A stretch of 64,000 nt of DNA, from assembly GCA_900547095.1 (NCBI GenBank), contig URFG01000003.1:1-64000 (forward strand), read 5' to 3'. Of this stretch, positions 1 through 7,452 are shown piece after piece. The first letter of the stretch is position 1, and the number at the start of each line of letters is the position of its first letter. The stretch is from an uncultured Oscillospiraceae bacterium. Lineage in GTDB: Bacteria; Bacillota; Clostridia; Oscillospirales; Acutalibacteraceae. The notes under the pieces are model-generated. The model was not told the origin of the DNA. It made no database searches and saw only the letters and a list, made by a program, of their open reading frames with translations. Position numbers and translations under genes: made by a program.

Positions 1-62
1 CTATCGAAATTGAATACGATTCCGATTGGTGGGGAAATAAAGCAGTATTTAAAGTGAGGTAA
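1..62 (+). CDS. 3' end of an unidentified upstream gene
   Basis: An open frame runs in from the left edge and ends at a TAA at 60-62; the last residues read IEIEYDSDWWGNKAVFKVR. The stop lies six bases before the ATG of the TM2 gene, which suggests one operon. Too little is visible to assign a family. It could be a chance open frame, but the amino-acid mix and tight spacing to the next gene favour a real C-terminus. Confidence 0.5.
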   Translation, partial: IEIEYDSDWWGNKAVFKVR

Positions 63-67
63 ATGAA

Positions 68-532
68 ATGAACGCAAAAATAATTGATATTAAACAGGAC
101 GTTATATCCTTAGGAATTGAAAGCGGCGAAATTAAAGAAGTGAGGAGCTGCGATATAAATTTTGTTCCGCACATAGGCGATAAGGTTGAAATTTTTGAAA
201 CCGATTCTAAAGTAATAGTTTCTAAAGTCGAAGAAGAAAAAACCGCTGTGCCTAACGGCGGAATAAACATCAATCTTTCTAACAGTCAGAATATTTCCGC
301 TCCTCAGGCAACGCTTGCGGCTTCCGGAAAGGTCGTTAATAAAGTAGCCTACTGCATTCTTGCTTTTTTCTTAGGCGGTCTCGGAATTCATAAATTCTAT
401 GCCGGAAGAACGGGAGCCGGAGTTGCAATGCTTCTATTTTCCTGGACATTTATTCCCGTGATAATAGCTCTTATTGATTTTATTGTGGGACTTACAAAGA
501 AAGCCGACGCAAACGGTAATATTATAATTTAG
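68..532 (+). CDS. TM2 domain-containing membrane protein
   Basis: The 154-residue protein has a soluble N-terminal part (about residues 1-95, with a Ser/Asn-rich linker) followed by a TM2 domain: two hydrophobic helices with the family hallmark GGLGIHKFYAGRTGAG between them (about residues 112-127). TM2 proteins are small membrane proteins whose molecular role is not settled. The start is supported by GAGG at 55-58. It probably shares a transcript with the gene that enters from the left edge, and a hairpin terminator follows. Confidence 0.85.
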   Translation: MNAKIIDIKQDVISLGIESGEIKEVRSCDINFVPHIGDKVEIFETDSKVIVSKVEEEKTAVPNGGININLSNSQNISAPQATLAASGKVVNKVAYCILAFFLGGLGIHKFYAGRTGAGVAMLLFSWTFIPVIIALIDFIVGLTKKADANGNIII

Positions 533-560
533 AGTTGTAATAATATAAAATATACATTAT

Positions 561-597
561 AATAATCGGGTGGAGTTTTTCCGCCCGATTATTTTTA
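561..597 (+). terminator. Rho-independent terminator after the TM2 gene
   Basis: Inverted arms AATAATCGGGTGG and CCGCCCGATTATT (one G-T wobble) enclose a short T-rich loop and are followed by a T tract. Confidence 0.85.
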
Positions 598-612
598 TAG
601 GGGAGATAAAAA

Positions 613-1245
613 GTGCCTTTTTCGGTTATAACTGCGTTTGAAATAATAGGTACGCTAGCCTTTGCCGTTTCGGGAGCGATAGCTGCGCTGAAAAAAGGAA
701 TGGATATTTTCGGAGTAGCAACTTTAGGTCTTATAACTGCCGTCGGAGGAGGAGTTATTAGAGATATAATTTTGGGAAACACACCGCCCGCGGTTTTTAA
801 AGATCCTATGTATGCTTTGCTTGCTGTTTTCACCTCTGTGATATTTTTTCTGCCTGCGGTGAGAAAAATTTTCTCAAAAAGCCAAAAAGCCTATGATATC
901 GTAATGCTGATTATGGATTCGGTAGGTCTTGGGGTTTTCACAGTTGTAGGAATTCAGACGGCGAAATCGGTAAATTCTCACTCGGGATTTTTCCTGCTTG
1001 TATTTGTAGGAATAGTCACGGGAGTAGGCGGAGGCCTTTTAAGAGATATCTGTTCTCTTGAAATGCCATACATATTTGTCAAGCATTTTTATGACTGTGC
1101 CTCCTTGCTCGGCGCTGTAACATGCGTTTTTTTATGGGATAAATCAGGGGAAAAAGCGGCTATGTTTGCAGGAACTGCGGTGATAGTAGTTCTTAGGCTT
1201 TTAGCGGCAAAATTCAGGTGGAGCCTGCCTAAAGCAAAATTGTAA
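613..1245 (+). CDS. Trimeric intracellular cation (TRIC) channel family protein
   Basis: A 210-residue polytopic membrane protein made of two related UPF0126/TRIC repeats. The paired signatures GGGVIRDIILG (about residues 48-58) and GGGLLRDIC (about 142-150) mark the two halves. Prokaryotic TRIC members conduct monovalent cations, and this group includes E. coli YicG. Translation starts at GTG with GGGAG at 601-605; no ATG fits. It follows the TM2 terminator closely and has no obvious functional partner here. Confidence 0.88.
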   Translation: MPFSVITAFEIIGTLAFAVSGAIAALKKGMDIFGVATLGLITAVGGGVIRDIILGNTPPAVFKDPMYALLAVFTSVIFFLPAVRKIFSKSQKAYDIVMLIMDSVGLGVFTVVGIQTAKSVNSHSGFFLLVFVGIVTGVGGGLLRDICSLEMPYIFVKHFYDCASLLGAVTCVFLWDKSGEKAAMFAGTAVIVVLRLLAAKFRWSLPKAKL

Positions 1246-1314
1246 AATTAATTCTTTTAATTTCAATGCATTTATGTTATAATTAATTTACTATAAATTT
1301 TTAAGGGGTAAATT

Positions 1315-2664
1315 ATGGAAAATAAACTAACCGGTAAGCAGTATGTGCTTATCTCGTCGATGCTGTTCGGTCTGTTCTTCGGAGCGGGCAACCTTATTTT
1401 TCCGATTATTCTCGGAGCAAAATCGGGAGAAAACATAATTCCCGCTCTTATAGGAATGCTCATAACCGCCGTGGGAGTTCCGCTCCTCGGAATAGTTGCT
1501 ATGGGAATTTCAAAGAGCGAAGGGCTTATGCATATGGCAAGCAGGGTTTCTAAGCCTTACAGCTATTTCTTCACCTGCGCGCTTTATCTCACGATAGGGC
1601 CTTTCTTTGCAATTCCGAGATGTGCCGCTACTTCGTTTACAGTAGGAATAGTTCCTATCACAGGCGATTCTCATATTGTTCTTTACAGGGCGATATTCAG
1701 CGCTATTTTCTTTGCGGCTGTGCTGTTTTTCTCGCTTAGGCCCTCTAATATTATGGACTCTGTAGGAAAATGGCTCAATCCTATTTTCCTTGTATTTTTA
1801 GGAGTTTTGATCGTAGCCGCTTTAATTTCACCCGTTCAGAGCGCTTTTTCCTTCAAAGCTACAGGCGATTATCAGAACGCCGCTTTCGCAACGGGATTCT
1901 TGCAGGGTTATGACACTCTTGACGCGCTCGCTTCTCTTGCTTTCGGAATAATCGTTATCACGGTTATAAGAGAGCATGGAGTAAAAGAGCCGGGAAGTAT
2001 TGCTAAATGCACGGTTAAATCAGGCATATTCAGTATGTCGCTAATGACAGTTATCTATGCGCTTATCGCCTTTGTCGGAGCACAGAGCTTCGGTCTTTAC
2101 AGCGATAGAATCGCAAATGACCCGAATTTTACCGGAGGCGACGCTTTTGCGATCATAGCAAAGCACTATTTCGGAAATGCGGGAATGATAATTCTTGCTA
2201 TAACCGTTACATTCTGCTGCCTTAAAACTGCTATCGGTCTTGTTACCGCCTGCTCCGAAACATTTTCAAAGATCTTCCCGAAAACTTTCAGCTATAAGGT
2301 TTATGCGATTATCTTTACTGCATTTTCCTTTGTGGTTTCGAATATCGGACTTTCTAAGATAATCAGCTTTTCGGCGCCCGTGCTTTATTTCCTTTATCCT
2401 TTGGCTATTGCACTTATTCTTTTAAGCCTTTTCGGAAAGCTTTTCGGATATTCAAAATGCGTATTTGTAAGCACTATTGCGTTTACTATGATAGCGGCTG
2501 TTCTCGACCTTATAAGAGTCAGCGGAATTTCAGCTTTTGACGGATTTATAAAAACCATTTCAAAATATCTTCCGCTTTATTCCGCCGGAATGGGATGGCT
2601 TATTCCCACGGCAGTAGGCTTTATCTTAGGACTTCTTATTAAATGTTTTTCTAAATCTAAATGA
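1315..2664 (+). CDS. brnQ: Branched-chain amino acid:cation symporter BrnQ
   Basis: The 449-residue protein has about 12 hydrophobic segments and the LIVCS-family N-terminus (FGLFFGAGNLIFPIILG around residues 19-35). This family imports leucine, isoleucine and valine with Na+ or H+. The length is normal. A TATAAT-like -10 lies at 1278-1283 and an AAGGGG ribosome site precedes the ATG. It is monocistronic: a strong hairpin terminator follows. An exporter for the same substrates, AzlCD, is encoded about 11 kb downstream. Confidence 0.93.
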   Translation: MENKLTGKQYVLISSMLFGLFFGAGNLIFPIILGAKSGENIIPALIGMLITAVGVPLLGIVAMGISKSEGLMHMASRVSKPYSYFFTCALYLTIGPFFAIPRCAATSFTVGIVPITGDSHIVLYRAIFSAIFFAAVLFFSLRPSNIMDSVGKWLNPIFLVFLGVLIVAALISPVQSAFSFKATGDYQNAAFATGFLQGYDTLDALASLAFGIIVITVIREHGVKEPGSIAKCTVKSGIFSMSLMTVIYALIAFVGAQSFGLYSDRIANDPNFTGGDAFAIIAKHYFGNAGMIILAITVTFCCLKTAIGLVTACSETFSKIFPKTFSYKVYAIIFTAFSFVVSNIGLSKIISFSAPVLYFLYPLAIALILLSLFGKLFGYSKCVFVSTIAFTMIAAVLDLIRVSGISAFDGFIKTISKYLPLYSAGMGWLIPTAVGFILGLLIKCFSKSK

Positions 2665-2669
2665 TATTT

Positions 2670-2702
2670 CGGGGCCGGAAATTCCGGCTCCGATTTTTTT
2701 AA
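2670..2702 (+). terminator. Rho-independent terminator after brnQ
   Basis: Arms CGGGGCCGG and CCGGCTCCG (one wobble) with a 5-nt loop, then a run of Ts. Confidence 0.88.
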
Positions 2703-2710
2703 AAAAACTA

Positions 2711-2739
2711 TTGACAAATTTAAAAACAGGTTGTATTAT
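2711..2739 (+). promoter_or_regulatory. Promoter of the feo operon
   Basis: TTGACA at 2711-2716, a 17-bp spacer and TATTAT at 2734-2739 (an overlapping TATAAT starts at 2737). The first of two dyad operators begins about 9 bp downstream, around the expected start of transcription. Confidence 0.85.
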
Positions 2740-2748
2740 AATATGTGG

Positions 2749-2797
2749 TTAGCGAGAGCTAACTTTTTAAAGACAATCCGGTTAGCTAAAGCTAATC
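2749..2797 (+). promoter_or_regulatory. Two tandem dyad operators upstream of feoA, probably for a metal-responsive repressor
   Basis: Site 1 is GTTAGCGAGAGCTAAC (perfect 6-bp arms, 4-bp centre) at 2749-2764. Site 2 is GTTAGCTAAAGCTAAT at 2781-2796. They are the same 16-bp motif spaced 32 bp apart, just downstream of the -10. The TTAGC-N4-GCTAA shape resembles operators of DtxR/IdeR-type regulators; the regulator itself is not in the window, so its identity is inference. Confidence 0.65.
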
Positions 2798-2818
2798 TAA
2801 AAAACGGGGGATTATTTA

Positions 2819-3031
2819 ATGTTACCTTTAACGCTTGCACAGGTCGGAGAAGATAATATCATAAAAAAGATCGGCGGAAATCCGGAAGTTAAGAAACATC
2901 TTGAAAATCTCGGATTTGTTGTCGGAGGAAACGTTAAGATCGTCAATTCGCTCGGAGGCAATGTAATTGTCAATGTTAAAGAGGCAAGAGTTGCCATAAG
3001 CGAAGAAATGGCGCGAAAGATAATGGTATAA
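2819..3031 (+). CDS. feoA: FeoA domain protein (first copy)
   Basis: This 70-residue SH3-like FeoA protein carries the usual motif sequence, LENLGFVVGGNVKIVNSLGG, around residues 29-48. FeoA proteins are small cytosolic partners of the FeoB ferrous iron transporter. CGGGGGA lies upstream of the ATG. It is the first gene of feoA-feoA-feoB-cys and lies 22 bp before the second copy. Clostridial feo operons often contain two different feoA genes. Confidence 0.9.
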   Translation: MLPLTLAQVGEDNIIKKIGGNPEVKKHLENLGFVVGGNVKIVNSLGGNVIVNVKEARVAISEEMARKIMV

Positions 3032-3052
3032 TTTTTAAGGAGGAAAAGAAGA

Positions 3053-3274
3053 ATGAAAACTTTGAAGGAAGCAAAGATCGGCGAAACCCTTAAAGTGGTC
3101 AAACTGCACGGCGAAGGCGCTGTAAAGCGCAGAATTATGGATATGGGTATTACAAAAGGCGTAGAAGTTCATATTCGCAAGGTTGCCCCTTTAGGAGATC
3201 CTATTGAGCTTACAGTCCGCGGTTACGAGCTGTCTTTAAGAAAAGCAGACGCCGCTATGATTGAAGTTGAATAA
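3053..3274 (+). CDS. feoA: FeoA domain protein (second copy)
   Basis: A 73-residue FeoA protein, diverged from the upstream copy, with MDMGITKGVEVHIRKVAPLG (residues 30-49) and the C-terminal ELTVRGYELSLRKADA typical of canonical FeoA. AAGGAGGAAAAG gives it a strong ribosome site. Of the two copies this one looks closer to the classical FeoB partner. It is transcribed between feoA1 and feoB. Confidence 0.92.
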   Translation: MKTLKEAKIGETLKVVKLHGEGAVKRRIMDMGITKGVEVHIRKVAPLGDPIELTVRGYELSLRKADAAMIEVE

Positions 3275-3316
3275 TTAATTTTAAGTATATCAAACGAAAG
3301 AGAAGATAGAACTATT

Positions 3317-5815
3317 ATGGAATTGCGAATTGCACTTGCAGGAAATCCTAACTGCGGAAAAACCACTCTTTTCAACGCACTCACAGGTTCAAATCAGTTT
3401 GTTGGTAACTGGCCGGGTGTAACGGTTGAAAAGAAAGAGGGAAAACTTAAAAAGCACGACGGAGTAGTAATAACCGACCTTCCGGGTATTTATTCACTTT
3501 CTCCGTACACCTTGGAAGAGGTAGTTGCAAGAAATTATCTTATCGGCGAGCGCCCCGATGTTATTCTTAATATCATCGACGGTACAAACTTAGAGCGTAA
3601 CCTTTATCTTACCACTCAGCTTGTTGAGCTCGGAATTCCGGTTGTTATAGCCATCAATATGATGGACGTTGTTAAGAAAAACGGCGACAAAATAAACACC
3701 GAAGAGCTTTCAAGACAGCTCAACTGCAAAATAGTTGAGATTTCGGCTTTAAAAGGCACAGGAATTATGGAGGCTGCCGAGGCTGCTATCGAGGCCGCGT
3801 CTTCCACCAAAACATTGCCTCAGCACAGCTTTTCCGGCTGTGTAGAGCACGCAATAGCTCATATTGAGGAAGCCGCTGTTCATAATATGCCCGAAGAGCA
3901 GCAGAGATGGTATGCTATCAAGATCTTTGAGCGTGACGATAAGGTTTTAAGCGACCTTAAAATCAGCGATGAGGTTATGAAGCATATCGAAAATGATATC
4001 GCAGCTGCCGAAAAAGAGATGGACGACGACTCAGAGTCCATAATCACCAACGAGCGTTACATATATATCGCTTCTATAATCAAGGCTTGCTACAAAAAGA
4101 AAAATGCCGGAAAGCTTACGAATTCCGATAAAATAGATAAGGTCGTAACAAACCGCTGGCTCGGTCTTCCGATATTCGCTCTTATTATGTTCCTTGTATA
4201 TTATATTTCAATGGTAACTGTCGGCTCTGCCGCAACCGGTTGGGCTAACGACGGACTTTTCGGCGACGGTTGGCACTTGTTCGGAATAGGAACTTCCGCC
4301 ACTGCCGACGCTGAAGATGAATACGGCGACACCGACGCAATAATCGACGGCTTTATCGCAAAAGCCGAAAAAGAGGGAATCGATGTCAAGGCGGCAAGCG
4401 CAGCGCTTGATCAGGAAAGCGACAGTTTTGACGCTGAGAAAGCCGTAAAAGAAATAAAGGATGTTGAAAGCAAAGCTGATTTCAAAACCTTTACTTATAC
4501 TCTTGAAGATGAAGAAACACTTGAAACTACCGACAAAACAGGAAAGCTTGCAGATCTTGATACTGCGCTTGAAGTTTACGAAAAGTATGACGGCGGCGTA
4601 GATCCGTCTGATTACGGCGTATGGGTTCCAGGTATTCCTGTTTTGGTAGGAAACGGTCTTGAAAAAGCAGGCGCCGCAGATTGGCTTGCAGGTCTTATCA
4701 ATGACGGTATCGTTGCCGGTGTAGGCGCGGTTCTCGGATTTGTTCCTCAGATGCTTGTATTATTCCTCCTCCTTGCATTCCTTGAGGCTTGCGGTTATAT
4801 GGCGCGTATTGCATTCGTGCTTGACCGTATCTTCCGTAAATTCGGACTTTCCGGTAAATCCTTCATTCCTATGCTCATAGGCACAGGCTGCGGAATCCCC
4901 GGAATTATGGCTTCCAGAACTATTGAAAATGAACGCGACCGCAGAATGACCATTATGACAACAACATTTATCCCCTGCGGCGCTAAAGTACCTTTCATCG
5001 CAATGATCGCAGGCGCTATCTTCGGCGGCTCGGCTTGGGTTGCCACAAGCGCATACTTCATCGGTATGGCGGCAATAATCTGCTCGGGCATTATGCTTAA
5101 GAAAACAAAAATGTTCTCAGGCGATCCTGCTCCGTTCGTTATGGAACTTCCTGCTTACCATATGCCTACGCTCGGCAATGTTCTCCGTTCAATGTGGGAG
5201 CGCGGCTGGTCGTTCATCAAAAAGGCAGGAACAATTATCTTGCTTTCAACAATTCTTGTTTGGTTCACCACATATTTCGGCTGGGTTGACGGCTCGTTCG
5301 GAATGCTCACAGAAGATCAGATCGATTCTTCGATACTTGCGAAGATCGGCGGAGCGGTTGCTTGGTTGTTTGCTCCTCTCGGTTGGGGTAACTGGCAGGC
5401 AGTTGTCGCTTCGATCACAGGTCTTGTTGCGAAAGAGAATATCGTCGGTACTCTCGGAATTCTTTACGGCGGCGGCGACGGAACAGTTTACCAGAGCATA
5501 GCTCAAGCATTTACCGGCATTACCGCTTACTCTTTCCTCGTGTTCAATCTCCTCTGCGCTCCTTGCTTCGCAGCAATAGGCGCTATCAAGCGTGAGATGA
5601 ACAGCCGCAAGTGGACCTGGTTTGCAATCGGATATCAGTGCGGATTTGCTTATCTGATCGCTCTTATGATAAACCAGTTCGGCAATATATTTGTCGGCAA
5701 GACAAATGTTATTGGTCTTATATTTGCTGTTCTTGCTCTTGCCCTTATAGTTTATATGCTTGTTCGTCCTTATAAGGAAGCAACTAAACTTACTGCAAAG
5801 GTAAAAGCTGATTAA
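3317..5815 (+). CDS. feoB: Ferrous iron transporter FeoB
   Basis: The 832-residue protein starts with a G domain: G1 GNPNCGKTT (9-17), switch NWPGVTVEKKEG, G3 DLPG and G4 NMMD. A helical GDI-like spacer and the polytopic iron permease domain follow, with the signatures GTGCGIPGIMASRT and FIPCGAKVPF. The family imports Fe(II) into the cytoplasm. An acidic, soluble segment of about 100 residues (about 340-440) interrupts the membrane region right after the first transmembrane helix. The ribosome site (AGAGAAG) is weak, so coupling to feoA is possible. Confidence 0.96.
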   Translation: MELRIALAGNPNCGKTTLFNALTGSNQFVGNWPGVTVEKKEGKLKKHDGVVITDLPGIYSLSPYTLEEVVARNYLIGERPDVILNIIDGTNLERNLYLTTQLVELGIPVVIAINMMDVVKKNGDKINTEELSRQLNCKIVEISALKGTGIMEAAEAAIEAASSTKTLPQHSFSGCVEHAIAHIEEAAVHNMPEEQQRWYAIKIFERDDKVLSDLKISDEVMKHIENDIAAAEKEMDDDSESIITNERYIYIASIIKACYKKKNAGKLTNSDKIDKVVTNRWLGLPIFALIMFLVYYISMVTVGSAATGWANDGLFGDGWHLFGIGTSATADAEDEYGDTDAIIDGFIAKAEKEGIDVKAASAALDQESDSFDAEKAVKEIKDVESKADFKTFTYTLEDEETLETTDKTGKLADLDTALEVYEKYDGGVDPSDYGVWVPGIPVLVGNGLEKAGAADWLAGLINDGIVAGVGAVLGFVPQMLVLFLLLAFLEACGYMARIAFVLDRIFRKFGLSGKSFIPMLIGTGCGIPGIMASRTIENERDRRMTIMTTTFIPCGAKVPFIAMIAGAIFGGSAWVATSAYFIGMAAIICSGIMLKKTKMFSGDPAPFVMELPAYHMPTLGNVLRSMWERGWSFIKKAGTIILLSTILVWFTTYFGWVDGSFGMLTEDQIDSSILAKIGGAVAWLFAPLGWGNWQAVVASITGLVAKENIVGTLGILYGGGDGTVYQSIAQAFTGITAYSFLVFNLLCAPCFAAIGAIKREMNSRKWTWFAIGYQCGFAYLIALMINQFGNIFVGKTNVIGLIFAVLALALIVYMLVRPYKEATKLTAKVKAD

Positions 5816-5841
5816 TATAACTTTGTAAAGGAGTTTTGCAA

Positions 5842-6012
5842 ATGTTTGCTTGGATCATTGAAAATATCGCAACTATAATAGTTTCGCTTATTTTAATTGC
5901 TATTGTTGCTTTAATAGTTGTAAAACTTGTCAGTGATAAGAAAAAAGGCAAATCCTCATGCGGCGGTAATTGCAGTCATTGCGCCGGTTGCAGCTCCTGC
6001 CACAAAAAATAA
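5842..6012 (+). CDS. FeoB-associated Cys-rich membrane protein
   Basis: A 56-residue protein: one transmembrane helix (about residues 4-32), a basic stretch KKKGK, then a cysteine-rich tail with CGGNCSHCAGCSSC. This matches the small FeoB-associated Cys-rich proteins that often follow feoB in Firmicutes; they are thought to assist ferrous iron handling at the membrane, but the mechanism is not established. AAAGGAG precedes the ATG. It is the last gene of the operon and runs straight into a terminator. Confidence 0.88.
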   Translation: MFAWIIENIATIIVSLILIAIVALIVVKLVSDKKKGKSSCGGNCSHCAGCSSCHKK

Positions 6013-6015
6013 AAA

Positions 6016-6050
6016 AAGCGGAGGATCGTTTGATCCTCCGCTTTGGTTTC
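6016..6050 (+). terminator. Rho-independent terminator of the feo operon
   Basis: Perfect 12-bp arms AAGCGGAGGATC and GATCCTCCGCTT with a GTTT loop, followed by TTGGTTT. Confidence 0.9.
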
Positions 6051-6063
6051 TTATCAAATAAGG

Positions 6064-6180
6064 ATGATAGAAAGACTTCTTATAAGTCAAAATGTATGGC
6101 TGACAATTATAGGTTTTATAATAGGTATTCCTTTAGGCATCTTGACGCTTAATATGCTTGTTTGTAGCAAGAAAGAATAA
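6064..6180 (+). pseudogene. Remnant of an FtsX-like ABC transporter permease
   Basis: A 38-codon open frame, ending at a TAA, translates to a piece very like the last membrane helices of FtsX/MacB-type ABC permeases: LLISQNVWLTIIGFIIG followed by IPLGILTLNMLV. Intact permeases of this kind are several hundred residues long and nothing of the rest is visible, so it reads as a deletion remnant behind the feo terminator. It could be an independent small membrane protein, but no ribosome site is seen. Confidence 0.5.
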
Positions 6181-6202
6181 AAAGATAGATATGGTCGAAG
6201 CC

Positions 6203-6412
6203 TTAAAAGGAGCGGAATAAACTATCTGAAATCTCTATCTGCCTGTTATTTTTGATCATTTGCTCGGTTTTCAGGTGAAGATCCGAAAGAGAATGGACAT
6301 AATCGTTATATTCAACGTGCATTTTCACCTGAAGATCGGCAGGCAGTGATAAGAAGTATTTTCTTGCGCTGCTGCTTGAAAAAATCAGTTCTTTTAAATT
6401 TTTATATTGCAT
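6203..6412 (-). CDS. Small hypothetical protein
   Basis: A 69-residue soluble protein beginning MQYKNLKELIFSSSSARKY. No catalytic motif is visible. GGGGGG lies 7 nt before this ATG; a longer in-frame TTG start at 6427 would place that site inside the gene, so the ATG is preferred. I recall similar small, uncharacterised proteins with a KxLKEL-SSSSARxYF N-terminus in related gut Clostridia, which supports it being real. It is divergent from the HMA-domain gene. Confidence 0.6.
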   Translation of the reverse strand: MQYKNLKELIFSSSSARKYFLSLPADLQVKMHVEYNDYVHSLSDLHLKTEQMIKNNRQIEISDSLFRSF

Positions 6413-6470
6413 TTTATCGCCCCCCAATATTTATGATTTGCACTCTTGGCGATAAAATACTAAGGAGTGA

Positions 6471-6731
6471 ATGAAATTGGTTAAAACAGTTTTAAAAATC
6501 GACGGTATGATGTGTTCAATGTGCGAGGCTCATATCAACGACTGCATAAGAAAGAATTTTAAAATAAAAAAAGTTTCGTCTTCTCATAAAAAAGGCGAAA
6601 CAGTAATTGAGTCTGAAGAAAATCTTAATTTTGATAAGATCAAAGAGGCAGTGGGAGAAACAGGCTATAAAGTGCTTGATATAAAAAGCGAAGTATATGA
6701 AAAGCACGGCCTTTTTTCTAAGAAAAAGTAA
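6471..6731 (+). CDS. Heavy-metal-associated (HMA) domain protein
   Basis: An 86-residue cytosolic protein with a CopZ-like ferredoxin-fold: GMMCSMC with Cys15 and Cys18 as the metal-binding pair, and a C-terminal basic tail KHGLFSKKK. Such proteins bind Cu(I) or a similar soft metal and hand it to a transporter or regulator. No copper ATPase is nearby, so the partner is unknown. AAGGAGTG supports the start. Confidence 0.85.
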   Translation: MKLVKTVLKIDGMMCSMCEAHINDCIRKNFKIKKVSSSHKKGETVIESEENLNFDKIKEAVGETGYKVLDIKSEVYEKHGLFSKKK

Positions 6732-6732
6732 G

Positions 6733-6761
6733 TTGAAAAAAGTTTCAAGCTGTGATATAAT
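6733..6761 (+). promoter_or_regulatory. Promoter of thrH
   Basis: TTGAAA at 6733-6738, a 17-bp spacer and TATAAT at 6756-6761. The -10 overlaps the first bases of the terminator hairpin of the preceding gene. Confidence 0.75.
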
Positions 6762-6794
6762 TGAGGCGGTAATCTTTTGCCGCCTCAATTTATT
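6759..6794 (+). terminator. Hairpin terminator after the HMA gene, in the thrH leader
   Basis: Perfect 11-bp arms AATTGAGGCGG and CCGCCTCAATT with a 10-nt loop, then TTATTT. It ends only 15 nt before the thrH ATG, so it may also structure the thrH 5' leader. Confidence 0.7.
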
Positions 6795-6808
6795 TAAGGA
6801 GATTTTTT

Positions 6809-7408
6809 ATGAATATAGTTTGTCTTGATATGGAGGGCGTTTTAGTCCCTGAAATATGGATAGCTTTCGCTAATGAAACAAAAATTCCCGAGCTTAAGCT
6901 CACCACGCGTGACGAGCCCGATTATGATAAGCTTATGAAATACAGGCTTGATATCCTTAAGAAACATAATTTAGGAATTAATGAGATTAAAGCAACGATA
7001 GCTAAAATCGATGTTATGCCCGGCGCAAAGGAATTTTTGGATAAATTAAGAAAAATCACTCAGGTGATAATTTTAAGCGATACTTTTGAGCAGTTTGCCG
7101 CACCTCTTATGGAAAAGCTCGGAATGCCCACTATTTTTTGCAACACGCTTGAAATAGGGGAAAACGGAATGATAACCGGTTATAAAATGCGCTGCAAAAA
7201 CTCTAAGCTTACCACTGTTAAAGCCCTGCAGTCGATAGGGTATGACACGATAGCCGCAGGCGACAGTTTTAACGATCTCGGAATGATAAAGGCAAGCAAA
7301 GCGGGATTTCTCTTTAAGAGTACCGAAAGCATAAAAGCCGATAATCCCGATATTTCGGCATTTGAAGAATATGACGAGCTTTACAACGCTATAAAATCAG
7401 CTTTATAA
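6809..7408 (+). CDS. thrH: ThrH-type phosphoserine phosphatase / phosphoserine:homoserine phosphotransferase
   Basis: A 199-residue HAD-superfamily protein that matches ThrH closely. DMEGVLVPEIW (D7 nucleophile, E9 in place of the usual second Asp), ILSDTFEQF as motif II and AAGDSFNDLGM as motif IV are all present. ThrH removes phosphate from phosphoserine and can transfer it to homoserine, bypassing homoserine kinase. The length is normal. Transcribed alone, with a 17-bp terminator stem behind it. Confidence 0.9.
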   Translation: MNIVCLDMEGVLVPEIWIAFANETKIPELKLTTRDEPDYDKLMKYRLDILKKHNLGINEIKATIAKIDVMPGAKEFLDKLRKITQVIILSDTFEQFAAPLMEKLGMPTIFCNTLEIGENGMITGYKMRCKNSKLTTVKALQSIGYDTIAAGDSFNDLGMIKASKAGFLFKSTESIKADNPDISAFEEYDELYNAIKSAL

Positions 7409-7410
7409 TA

Positions 7411-7452
7411 AAAAATATCCGTAAACCGAATGGTTTACGGATATTTTTTATC
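7411..7452. terminator. Bidirectional terminator between thrH and the deacetylase gene
   Basis: Perfect 17-bp arms (AAAAATATCCGTAAACC and its complement) with a GAAT loop. A-rich and T-rich flanks allow termination from both convergent genes. Confidence 0.9.

Noticed and set aside
1246..1314. Possible T-box or amino-acid riboswitch before brnQ
   Set aside because: The leader is under 70 nt, too short for a T-box, and no specifier or antiterminator motif is seen.
5178..5506. Open frames of 86-107 codons on both strands inside feoB
   Set aside because: They lie wholly inside a well-conserved FeoB membrane domain in other frames, with no ribosome site or recognisable product.
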